From contig JADJCA010000031.1 of assembly GCA_016703425.1 (NCBI GenBank), positions 62,001 through 126,000 on the forward strand: a stretch of DNA of 64,000 bases, given 5' to 3'. Origin of the DNA: Myxococcales bacterium (GTDB lineage Bacteria > Myxococcota_A > Polyangia > Polyangiales > Polyangiaceae). Under the pieces are notes generated by a model, which was not told where the DNA came from, searched no databases, and saw nothing but the letters and a program-made list of their open reading frames with translations. Position 1 is the stretch's first letter. Every line of letters begins with the position of its first letter. Shown in pieces: positions 34,990 through 43,147 of the stretch. A program made the position numbers and the translations under genes.

Positions 34990-36174
34990 TTATCGAAGAC
35001 GAAGGTGGCCGATGCCATCCTCGATAGTGACTTCAGTATCGAGTTCCCGGCTCCTGGCCTGTAAGCGTTCCAGAGCGGCCGTCGCGCGCTTCCCAGGAAG
35101 GAGGTGCGGCTGGGTCACTTCATTGCGGCGGCCAGCGATTGGCAAGAGCTCGACCGCATTCACTCCCCTGGCCCCGAGCTCGATTCGTGCGAGGGTGTTG
35201 TCGTCCCAGTAGTCGTGGCTGTGGCCGAACGCGAGATTGCCGAGCGAATAGAAAATCACCTTCCCTCCGCGGACCTCGACACCTTGCGCGAGATGGGAGT
35301 GATGACCGAGGATGACGTCGGCGCCAGCATCGAGGATCTGGTGCCCGAGACGCCGCGCAGCGGGGTGAACCTCGAACGTATTCTCTTCGCCCCAGTGGCA
35401 CGAGACACACACGACATCGACGCGCTTACGCAGCTTCCGAATGTCTTCCTGAATGATCGACGGGTCGAGCGGGGCGACACCGGAGCGCCCCCTGGTGGCG
35501 AAGATGCCGGTGCCGCCCGCACCGATAATTTGGTTGTAGGCCAAAAGACCGACCGCTATGCCGTTTCGTGTCGTGACGAATGGGCGCCTGGCCTGGCCCA
35601 AGTCGTCGCCACCGCCAACCGTTCCGATGTTGGATGCTTGCAACGCCAGCTGGGTGTCGGTCAATCCGACCTCTCCGGCGTCGAGCATGTGATTGTTGGC
35701 GAGCGACACCACGTGAACGCCCGCCCATCGCAACGCCTCGGCGAAGAGAGGGCTCCCGCGAAACGCCCCGCGCCGGCCCGCCTCCCGCGAGAGCGGCATC
35801 TCCAGGTTGAGGAAGCCGAGGTCTGCAGCACGAAAAATCGGCGCGAGCTTCCGCAGCGGGTAGCGAACCATCGCACGCTCGTTGGGGAACGACAGCGAGT
35901 GGTTGACGGAGTCGGATGCGTGCGATTCTTCGGGCAGCGGTCGACGCAGGGGATCCAACGCGAGCGACGCCACCGCTCGCGTACCGTTCACGAGCGGCAG
36001 TGGGGGCCAGCCGCCATCGTACGTGTCTCCAAAATCGAGGAGGATCTCGGGCGCGTCCACCGCGCTCTGCCACTCGGTGTCGCCTCCCGCCACAAGGGTC
36101 AATCGCCGCGTCGATCGGCTCTTAGAGGCCCGCCCGCGCCCCCCCGTCCCCTTCGCCTTCTTCATCGCGTTCAT
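34990..36174 (-). CDS. CapA-like metallophosphatase, cassette gene 3
   Basis: This 394-residue protein belongs to the CapA/PgsA family (PGA_cap), a calcineurin-like metallophosphatase linked to poly-gamma-glutamate. Metal-ligand segments are AGGDTEW near residue 30, NLEMPLS, SLANNHMLDAG near 155, VSCHWGEENTF and ILGHHSHLAQG, followed by IFYSLGNLAFG. The usual N-terminal membrane anchor is absent; the start is Lys/Arg-rich, so the protein may be cytosolic. Its ATG overlaps the stop of the Mur-fusion gene by four bases (36171-36174), making it part of the same transcript. It might release or trim a polyamide chain, or hydrolyse an acyl phosphate; that is inference. Confidence 0.88.
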   Translation of the reverse strand: MNAMKKAKGTGGRGRASKSRSTRRLTLVAGGDTEWQSAVDAPEILLDFGDTYDGGWPPLPLVNGTRAVASLALDPLRRPLPEESHASDSVNHSLSFPNERAMVRYPLRKLAPIFRAADLGFLNLEMPLSREAGRRGAFRGSPLFAEALRWAGVHVVSLANNHMLDAGEVGLTDTQLALQASNIGTVGGGDDLGQARRPFVTTRNGIAVGLLAYNQIIGAGGTGIFATRGRSGVAPLDPSIIQEDIRKLRKRVDVVCVSCHWGEENTFEVHPAARRLGHQILDAGADVILGHHSHLAQGVEVRGGKVIFYSLGNLAFGHSHDYWDDNTLARIELGARGVNAVELLPIAGRRNEVTQPHLLPGKRATAALERLQARSRELDTEVTIEDGIGHLRLR

Positions 36175-39100
36175 CGGTGCGGCACCCGTTGCAGTACGTC
36201 GTTCAACTCCGTGACGTCATTCATCGCGACGACAAGAAGCTCGCGCGGGCCGAGCGTACTGAGCTTCGCGAGCACGTAGGGGACCGGAGCAACGGCCTCC
36301 ACCCCAACGGCGGCCGACATCGCACCGACAACCGAGGCACACTCACTCTGATAGAGGGCGAAGGTCGCCGCCTCGCTGCCGGCTCTACGACTGGCGCCAA
36401 CGACCGCATGCACCCGATCGATCCCCAACCGTCGGCACAGGTCAGGAATCTCTCCCCACAGGCGGCGATGTTCAGCGATTCCATTGGCTCGATGCACCAG
36501 CACACGCGCGCTGCGAATGCGATGAAGGTTGAAGCAACCGGGCGCATTCGCAACGTTGGCTTGAAAGCGCGACAACACTCGCACCACCGTTGCGAGCGGC
36601 TTGTCGCCGATCGCCAGCAAGGTCGCGAAGGCCGCCAGAAGAGGCGCAACGAACACGCCGGGGAGCCCGCCCACCGTACCGAAGGGCGCGATCGAAAATT
36701 GAGGCCGCAAGCTGCCGTGGACGCGCGCGAGCACTTGTCCGTCTGCACGCGCCACGAGGGGAACGAGGCCCAGAGCCTTCTTGCCGGACGGAGAGAACGG
36801 CACCAGTCGCAGGTGCTCGAGCTCGCTCGCGCCTGCCAGGCGACGGCACATTGCATCGTTGACGTTGAGGACCAAGAGGCCACCGGGACGTGTTCGTTTC
36901 GCGAGCTCGAGGTAGTGGCGATAGCGCGCCCGCCCCTTTGAGACGCCGCCGTCCTCGGGCGGTGCAGCTGTATTCAAGATGATGGTGGCGTGCGGATGAT
37001 AAGGCACAGGGGCCGACGACGCCCCGAAGGCTGGTGCTTCGACGATCAACATCTTTGCGCGCGGATCGGGCCCCGGCGTCCCTCCCGCACCGTCGGGCCC
37101 GCAGACTTCTCCGACATACGCGGCGTCGGCCTTGAAGCGGGCGAGCGCCGCAAGAAGGACGCGGCAACACGCGGTCTTCCCATGGCCACCGGCAACGACG
37201 ATGACGGGAACGACGCCGACCTGCTTGCGCGCGAACATGTCGGCGAGCCGAGTCAGCGCCTCGTCCTTCTCCGAATCCGCCGCCGAGAACGTCGTCGCGC
37301 GCGCCCCCTGCCCGACGGTCCACGACACGGGTGGCTCTTTTGGACGGACAGGGACGCTGTTCGCCCGCGCCCATTGCAACATCTCGACGACACGACGGTC
37401 GACATCCGTTGGCCAAGCGCGCGCGTGAGCCAGCGCGTCGGTCCATCGAGGTTCGCGACCGCTCAGCAATTCTGAGAGGAGCGCGGCCGCGTGCAGAAAC
37501 GCGCACCGGCCGACGGTATGGAGCGGCACCTCAAAGACTGCCACATCGGGCTCGTCAGGCCGCACGATCGCGCGCGAGGGGGCATCGAGCGCCACTGCGA
37601 CCAGCGCCGCCGCGACCAAGGCGACGAAGCCACATGCCGAAGCCACCCTCGCAGAAGGTTCGATCGGCTGAAGCCACGCGTGGATGCGCGTCGCATCTTC
37701 GGTCGACCACGAGGTGGCCGATCGCTCGAGCTCTACACGCATGACTGGATGTTCGCTGTATCGATTGGGGCCCCACTCGAGGCGCGACTTCCGATCGCGG
37801 AGCGGTGGGGTCAACATCGCGGGTTCGGTGGAGGCACGCGCGATCTGCGAATCTGAAGGCTCCGCAGGCACGGGCTCCGGCATCCAAAAACGGCCGGTCG
37901 CGGAGCGATGCGACCGGGGAGAGGAGCCCAAATCCCGGAGCGCGGCCGGGAGATCGTCGACGATGAGGAGCGGCAGCGGGATCGGTACGCGGAGGTAACC
38001 CAGGAACGACGCATACGCACTCGACGCCAAAATCCCCACCGCGCCCCGCTGCGCCACGCGCGCGACGAGGTCGAGCTGGCGCTCCAGACGACAGCTCGGG
38101 TGGAGGACGAAGAGCGACCCACGATTCACGTCGTCGGGATGGAAAGCGATGCCGGTGATGGGTGCGTCGACCAGCGAGCCGCCGAAGCTCCGTGCCCCCA
38201 ACCGCGACTGGACCTCCCGGAGGGTCGCCCGAAACTTCGGGAGTGGTGGGAAGCGGACAGCGCGAGCGCGGTCGTTGTCGGCAGTCTTGTCGGCAGTGGG
38301 CCTTCGCGCGGCGAACGCGAGCGCGAGCTCTTGTCGGTCGTCGAAGAAGTGAAGCCCCGCCCGGGTGGCTTGGTAGGCCTCGTGGCCCTTGCCCGCGACT
38401 AGGATGATGTCGTTGGACTGCGCATCCTGCACGGCGCGACGAATCGCGGCACCTCGGTCCAGGACGACCACGACCCGCTCCTTCTTTGCCTCATCGGGAA
38501 TGCCCTTCAGGATGTCGGTGCTGATTTCTTCAGGCGCTTCGTTGCGGGGATTGTCTGACGTGAGCAGCACGTGGTCGGCGAGCTTCGCCGCGGCAGCCCC
38601 CATCATCGGGCGTTTGCCACGATCGCGGTCACCTCCGCATCCGAAGATGACGATGACCCGGCCACTCTTCGGTGCGGCGAGGCGACGGCAAGTCTCGAGC
38701 ACGCGCGTTAGGGCATCGGGCGAGTGGGCGTAGTCGACAAAGGCTTCTACAGCGAGATCGTTCGGCACTCGCTCGAGTCGACCGGGAGCCCCACGCGAAC
38801 CTTGGAGCGCGAGCGCAATGGCGTCGTTGGCCACGTCCAGCGCCTGAGCGGCCGCCACCGCCCCCAACAGGTTCGAGAGATTGTGGAGGCCAATGAGCGG
38901 CGACGCGAGCTCAATCGTTCCGCTCGGCGTGCGGAGAATTCCGCGGAACCCGCTGCGTGTCTCCGTGACGCGCACCGGCGCGACGTCCGCCTTCGAAGAA
39001 GGCTTCACGGAGAACGAGACGGTTCCGATGCGGGGGGGCAACGAGCCAACCAATGCCGCACCGAAGTCGTCGTCGACGTTCACGATGGCTTTGGGCCGCT

Positions 39101-39608
39101 TCTTGGCGCTGTTGGCGAGTAGGTCCTCGAAGAGACGACGCTTGGCCGCACCGTACGCGGCCATTGTGCCGTGAAAGTCGATGTGGTCCCGCGTGAGGTT
39201 AGTGAAGATCGCAGCATCGTACTCGGTGCCGTCCACGCGACGCTCGGTGAGCGCGTGCGAAGAGACTTCACTCGAGACGTGCGAGACACCAGCCCGTTCC
39301 ATCACGGCGAGGAGCGCTTGGTAGCGATCCGATGGCGGCGTTGTGTAGTTGGCCGCGAAGGTGTGCTCGGCGACGCGGTATTCGACCGTACCGATGAGTC
39401 CCGTTACGAACCCTGCCGCGCGAAACATCGCGTCGAGCAGAAATGTCGTTGTGGTCTTTCCGTTCGTCCCCGTCACGCCGACGACCTTGAGCCGCTTCGA
39501 AGGAAACCCGTTTTCCTTCGCCCACCGATGCGCCGTCGCCTCAGCGGCGATCGACGCCGGCGTGGGTGACTGGGGCGTTCTGCGCGGGCGCGATCTGCGT
39601 GCCGTCAC
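36171..39608 (-). CDS. Giant fused Mur ligase: MurE-like plus CapB/cyanophycin-synthetase-like module
   Basis: The 1145-residue product contains two ATP-dependent amide ligases. Residues about 40-435 are MurE central and C-terminal domains: P-loop VTGTNGKTTTT (45-55), YTTPPSDRYQ, SSEVSSHAL, DHIDFHGTM, GLHNLSNLLGAVAA, GRLERV, VDYAHSPDAL, GCGGDRDRGKRP, and TSDNPRNEAPEE (351-361), the signature that selects meso-diaminopimelate in MurE. The usual N-terminal UDP-MurNAc domain is missing there, but a domain-1-like segment follows at about 455-560 (ITGIAFHPDDVNRGSLFVLH). Residues 600-1145 form a second ligase with P-loop AGGHGKTACC (805-814) resembling CapB or cyanophycin synthetase, preceded by a hydrophobic stretch (658-675). 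It starts at a GTG, lies 67 bp after the peptide gene, and overlaps the CapA gene. It probably adds amino acids to a carboxylate; the acceptor is unknown. Confidence 0.85.
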   Translation of the reverse strand: MTARRSRPRRTPQSPTPASIAAEATAHRWAKENGFPSKRLKVVGVTGTNGKTTTTFLLDAMFRAAGFVTGLIGTVEYRVAEHTFAANYTTPPSDRYQALLAVMERAGVSHVSSEVSSHALTERRVDGTEYDAAIFTNLTRDHIDFHGTMAAYGAAKRRLFEDLLANSAKKRPKAIVNVDDDFGAALVGSLPPRIGTVSFSVKPSSKADVAPVRVTETRSGFRGILRTPSGTIELASPLIGLHNLSNLLGAVAAAQALDVANDAIALALQGSRGAPGRLERVPNDLAVEAFVDYAHSPDALTRVLETCRRLAAPKSGRVIVIFGCGGDRDRGKRPMMGAAAAKLADHVLLTSDNPRNEAPEEISTDILKGIPDEAKKERVVVVLDRGAAIRRAVQDAQSNDIILVAGKGHEAYQATRAGLHFFDDRQELALAFAARRPTADKTADNDRARAVRFPPLPKFRATLREVQSRLGARSFGGSLVDAPITGIAFHPDDVNRGSLFVLHPSCRLERQLDLVARVAQRGAVGILASSAYASFLGYLRVPIPLPLLIVDDLPAALRDLGSSPRSHRSATGRFWMPEPVPAEPSDSQIARASTEPAMLTPPLRDRKSRLEWGPNRYSEHPVMRVELERSATSWSTEDATRIHAWLQPIEPSARVASACGFVALVAAALVAVALDAPSRAIVRPDEPDVAVFEVPLHTVGRCAFLHAAALLSELLSGREPRWTDALAHARAWPTDVDRRVVEMLQWARANSVPVRPKEPPVSWTVGQGARATTFSAADSEKDEALTRLADMFARKQVGVVPVIVVAGGHGKTACCRVLLAALARFKADAAYVGEVCGPDGAGGTPGPDPRAKMLIVEAPAFGASSAPVPYHPHATIILNTAAPPEDGGVSKGRARYRHYLELAKRTRPGGLLVLNVNDAMCRRLAGASELEHLRLVPFSPSGKKALGLVPLVARADGQVLARVHGSLRPQFSIAPFGTVGGLPGVFVAPLLAAFATLLAIGDKPLATVVRVLSRFQANVANAPGCFNLHRIRSARVLVHRANGIAEHRRLWGEIPDLCRRLGIDRVHAVVGASRRAGSEAATFALYQSECASVVGAMSAAVGVEAVAPVPYVLAKLSTLGPRELLVVAMNDVTELNDVLQRVPHR

Positions 39609-39675
39609 GTCGTCGAGGCTATTCGAAAAGGGGACACGTCACATCACGTCGTCATGCGCCCCCCCCCTCATGCGG

Positions 39676-39882
39676 TTACTCGTTGTAAGCCCAGTTCGCA
39701 TAGTCGCCGCCGTAGACCGCCCCGATCCACGTACCACCGAAGCTCACCCCCGATTGGGCCGCTTGCGAGACGGCGCCAACCTCGCCGCCCATCACGGCGG
39801 CGAGCTCATCGATCGTCAGCTCGGGCGTCGTGACGTTGTGGTTCTTCTTCGAGGCCTTTTTCACCGCAATCTTCTTCTTCAT
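39676..39882 (-). CDS. Peptide with double-glycine leader (RiPP/bacteriocin-like precursor)
   Basis: The 68-residue product has a Lys-rich N-terminus (MKKKIAVKKASKK), a leader helix ELTIDELAAVMGG ending in Gly32-Gly33, and a 35-residue Gly/Ala/aromatic tail (EVGAVSQAAQ, then SGVSFGGTWIGAVYGG, then DYANWAYNE). The ELxxVxGG pattern is that of class II bacteriocins and NHLP-type leaders cut after the GG. The ATG is preceded by ACGGAGCCCCAAG. It is the first gene of a cassette with a Mur-ligase fusion and a CapA-like enzyme. No peptidase-transporter (PCAT) is in the window. It could be a substrate of the ligase or an unrelated bacteriocin-like peptide. Confidence 0.75.
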   Translation of the reverse strand: MKKKIAVKKASKKNHNVTTPELTIDELAAVMGGEVGAVSQAAQSGVSFGGTWIGAVYGGDYANWAYNE

Positions 39883-40314
39883 CTTGGGGCTCCGTCGTGC
39901 GTTGAGTCGCGAGAGGGCCTAAGCAGCAACCATGCCTTCGCCAAGCACTCCGCAATTCGCATAGAATTGGCCCTACTCCGAAGTGCTCGGCAGCAAGCAG
40001 TGGCCGGTAGCTGACTGAGGACGTGCGGAGCGTGCAACGTGTTGCCCTCAGAGGGTCCAGTTTGGACCAGCATCCAGCACCTAGGCGCAAAGGTTCCCCT
40101 CAGAGCGGTACGGCCACGGGCCGAAGCGGGAAGTTCGGTCCGTTTCGTCGCGGAGTCGTCCCGGCTCCGGTTCAGCGCGAGCGCGTCGCCGCCGCCCGCT
40201 TGAACGAACTCGCACGGGCGAGCTAAGGCAGATGGAATCGCTCCGGGGCAGCGCGACGCAAAACAGAGCTCATCGCTTCTGCAGTTTGGTCAGCGTCCGG
40301 GAGCGGCCCTCGAC
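39883..40314. promoter_or_regulatory. Upstream region of the peptide cassette
   Basis: These 432 bp lie between the peptide gene and the end of the FHA gene; both are on the minus strand. The promoter of the cassette must be here. The one clear structure is the nested palindrome at 39940-39991. The remainder (40000-40310) shows no gene I can support and no recognisable boxes. Confidence 0.55.
39940..39991 (-). promoter_or_regulatory. Nested palindrome upstream of the peptide gene
   Basis: Outer arms GCCAAGCACT (39940-39949) and AGTGCTCGGC (39982-39991) pair with one G-T wobble. Inside, CAATTC (39953-39958) and GAATTG (39964-39969) pair around five bases. It lies 58-109 bases upstream of the ATG at 39882 and could be an operator for a dimeric regulator or a leader-RNA structure. 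Confidence 0.6.
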
Positions 40315-42468
40315 CTACCGCCCGACGGCGCGCTTGAAGAGGTTCGGATCCACCTTCACGCCGCGCGAAGCGAAGTCCGCGACCGCTCGCGGCACGACAC
40401 CCGTGGCGGCGAACGAGCCATCCTCCGTCGATGTGAAGACGTCGCGCGCGACGACGCCCTTCGCGTCGCTGCCGGTGAGCTCAGCCACGCGGACGACACG
40501 CGAGCGACCATCGGGCAGCGTGACCAACTCGACGGCAACGTCGAAGCTTTCGCCCACGGCCTCGCGCGCCGCTTCCACGCCGCCAGGTCGTGCCGACGCC
40601 ATCTGCGCGACGAGTCGTGCGAGCGCGTGCCTCAATGAGGGAGCGACGGCCGCCGCGATAACGCCCTCGGCGCCCTCGGCAATCACGTCGAGGGTCGCCA
40701 CGGCGACAGGGCCGGCCATGGGCGAGACGAACAGGCGCTCGGGAAGGAGGCGCGCCGCGGAACGCACGGCGGCTTCGCCCCGCGCACCGCCGTCGGCGAG
40801 CGCGACGGAGAGCGTGTACGCGTGCGGGACGTTGCAGTCCTCCACGTCTTGCACGAACACGACGCGTTCGCCTCCGCCGCTGGCCATGGCCAACGCCGAG
40901 AGCGAGGCCGAGAGCGACGCGCGGTGCGGTCCGCACACGAGGATGTTGGCGCGCGCGGCGATGCAGTTCTCGAGGAACGTGGCCATGGCGCGCGACGCGG
41001 CGCCGAGACGCACGAACTCTTCGAGCGACGAGTCCTGACGTCGACGCTTGCGGATGAGCAGCGCATGCCCCGACGAAGCGGGCGGCAACATGGCCACCAT
41101 ATGCGCCCGACCCACGCGGCGCTCGGCGGTGGTCTCGCCGGCGCGAAGTGGCTCGCCCGACTGGTGGGCCAGCCGCGCGATGACACGGCCGAGGGCTTCT
41201 TCGCTGGTGAACGAGACCTCAGCCGGTTGCAAGACGCCGCCGCGCGAGAGGAAGACGTGGTCGTGACGGATGCAGTGGATCTCGGTGACGTCGTCGTCGT
41301 CGAGCAACGAACCGACGGGCCCGAGGCCGATGAGCTCACGCGACGCGTCGCGCACGAGCTGCTCGACGTCGATGCCCTCGGGCACCTCGCCTTCGCTTCG
41401 CATCGCGCCCGCTTGGTCGCGCACGGTGCGCTCGATGCGCTGCGCGACGGCGTCGTCGACGCGCGCGCTCTGACCGAGCGCGGAGAGATCGGTCGCGTCG
41501 GCGACGCGATCGACCAACGTGAGCAACGCGAGGCGGCGCGCCGCAGCTTGCGGACTCTCGCGCGGCGGGACTCGCGAGGGCGTGTTGCGCGGCCCCGGCA
41601 CACCGGCGGCCGGCTGAGGCGCCGCGGCCGCTGGCGGCATCGCGGGCGATGGGGTCGGCATGGGCGCGGGCATCGCCGCCTGCATCGGCGGAGCCATTTG
41701 CATGGGGGTGGGGATACCGCCCGCCTGCATAGGCTGTTGCATCGGGGCCTGCTGCATCGCGGGCTGCGGCATCGGGGCCTGCTGCATCGGCGTCTGCGGC
41801 ATCGCCGCCGTCACCTGGACCGGAGCGGGACGCTCGATGGGCGCGGGGACGGGCACAGGCACCGGCGCGGGCGCAACGATGGGCGGCGGCCCGGAGCGGC
41901 CGGGAACGGAGATCGGGGGATTCGCTCCCGTGCGCCCGCTCCCCGCGGGCGCGGGCATCGGCGCCATGGGAGGCGGCGCCGCAACGGCGGCGGGTTGAGG
42001 CGGAATCGGCGGCGGACGAACCGAGGGCACCGGCTGGGCCGGAGGGCGCGGCGCGCTGTTTCGGTTCTCTCGCGCCGCGGTCTCTAGCTCATCGCCATCG
42101 TAGGGGCCCGGCTGGAAAGCACCGCCGGGCGTCGGCGCTTCCGGCTGTTGAGGCGCGGGCGCCGGCGCGGGGGCCGCCGCAGCCGACTCGATGCGAAGCA
42201 CGAAGTCGCCGATGTAGATCTTGTCGCCTTCGCGAACGATGGTCGCTTGCGCGATCTTCCGCCCGTTGACGTACGTGCCATTGGTGCTCTTGAGATCGGT
42301 GACGATGAAACGTCCGTCTCGAAAGAGCAGCCGAGCATGGTGCTTGGAGACATTCCCCTTGGGCAGCATGAGGTCGTTGCCCTGCACGCGCCCAATGTTG
42401 ATCTCCGGCTTGTCGAAGCCTTCGCGGCGCTCGGCGCCGCCCTTCTCGCTGATGGTGATGGCGAACAT
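40315..42468 (-). CDS. FHA-domain CpaF/TadA-like protein with degenerate ATPase
   Basis: The start ATG at 42468 (MFAITISEKGG) is preceded by GAGGAGCGA. Residues 20-95 form an FHA phosphothreonine-binding domain (INIGRVQGNDLML, KHHARLLF, LKSTNGTYVNGRKI). A Pro/Ala/Met-rich linker of about 200 residues follows. The C-terminal 400 residues match CpaF/TadA secretion ATPases: RIERTVRDQ, LIGLGPVGSLLDDDDVTEIHCIR, RVIARLAHQSG. However, the Walker A is ILVCGPHRASLSASLS, lacking the GxxGSGKT lysine, and the Walker B and arginine regions are also poor. It therefore looks like a pseudo-ATPase that senses phosphoproteins. Such FHA-CpaF-like proteins occur in myxobacterial genomes, often near kinases; the exact role is unknown. 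Confidence 0.85.
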   Translation of the reverse strand: MFAITISEKGGAERREGFDKPEINIGRVQGNDLMLPKGNVSKHHARLLFRDGRFIVTDLKSTNGTYVNGRKIAQATIVREGDKIYIGDFVLRIESAAAAPAPAPAPQQPEAPTPGGAFQPGPYDGDELETAARENRNSAPRPPAQPVPSVRPPPIPPQPAAVAAPPPMAPMPAPAGSGRTGANPPISVPGRSGPPPIVAPAPVPVPVPAPIERPAPVQVTAAMPQTPMQQAPMPQPAMQQAPMQQPMQAGGIPTPMQMAPPMQAAMPAPMPTPSPAMPPAAAAPQPAAGVPGPRNTPSRVPPRESPQAAARRLALLTLVDRVADATDLSALGQSARVDDAVAQRIERTVRDQAGAMRSEGEVPEGIDVEQLVRDASRELIGLGPVGSLLDDDDVTEIHCIRHDHVFLSRGGVLQPAEVSFTSEEALGRVIARLAHQSGEPLRAGETTAERRVGRAHMVAMLPPASSGHALLIRKRRRQDSSLEEFVRLGAASRAMATFLENCIAARANILVCGPHRASLSASLSALAMASGGGERVVFVQDVEDCNVPHAYTLSVALADGGARGEAAVRSAARLLPERLFVSPMAGPVAVATLDVIAEGAEGVIAAAVAPSLRHALARLVAQMASARPGGVEAAREAVGESFDVAVELVTLPDGRSRVVRVAELTGSDAKGVVARDVFTSTEDGSFAATGVVPRAVADFASRGVKVDPNLFKRAVGR

Positions 42469-42733
42469 TCGCTCCTCGACACCCCGCCGCACCCATGCTG
42501 GCGGCTCCAAGCCACCTACATGGCGCACGCCCCGCCAGACCTCAGCGCGGCTTGATAAGTCTCGACCACGTTGACCGAAGACACGAGACCCGCCGCGAGA
42601 GCGTTGGGTGGCTCGAGACCTTGATCCCCGAATCGGGATTGTCGAGGTTACCGCGCGACTCTGTCAAATTGCGTGTCAATTTCTGGCCCAAGCGAAAGAG
42701 CCAGCGGCCGAGCCCTCGGGCCCTGGCGACACG

Positions 42734-42916
42734 TCACTGGCGGGTGCGTTGACCTTTGACTTCGGTGGCGACCATGCCCAAGAGCTCGCTCGCGAGCGAC
42801 ATCACGTCGCGCTCGGCGTAGCCGGCGGCGCGGAGCTCGCGGTAGATCGTCTTGGCGAGGATCGCGACCGCACGCGGATTGCCGTTGGGCTGCCCGGTTT
42901 CGAAGGGAAGAGCCAT
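42734..42916 (-). CDS. Small hypothetical protein
   Basis: The 60-residue product (MALPFETGQPNGNPRAVAIL) is a compact helical protein with AKTIYRELRAAGYAERDVMSL and a basic tail VKGQRTRQ. Its composition looks like a real protein, while sequence further upstream in frame does not. The ribosome-binding site is poor. I do not recognise the family. It diverges from the GT-C-like gene. Confidence 0.6.
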   Translation of the reverse strand: MALPFETGQPNGNPRAVAILAKTIYRELRAAGYAERDVMSLASELLGMVATEVKGQRTRQ

Positions 42917-43147
42917 GTTGGGGCCAATAAGCAAGTCATGGGCCACGCCGGCTCGGCCCAGCGGACCGCAAATTTGACGGCGATTTGGGCCCATCCGACT
43001 CACACCTGCGAATTTGGATACCCATACGGGCACGCATCGAGTGCGAAGCGTCGTACGCGCCTCGCCGGTCTGGAGGCATCGGGCTGGCGCTCGCGTTCGG
43101 GCTGAGGGCTTGCCCCGGCGCGGCGATATTCGTAGGGTCCCGCGCCT

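Noticed and set aside
39883..40314. Second small peptide gene upstream of the double-glycine peptide
   Set aside because: Short frames here (for example 40023-40226 plus strand) are Arg-rich without leader or ribosome-binding site.
40822..42087. 421-residue plus-strand open frame opposite the FHA/CpaF-like gene
   Set aside because: Its His/Arg/Gly repeats mirror the Pro/Ala/Met linker on the other strand.
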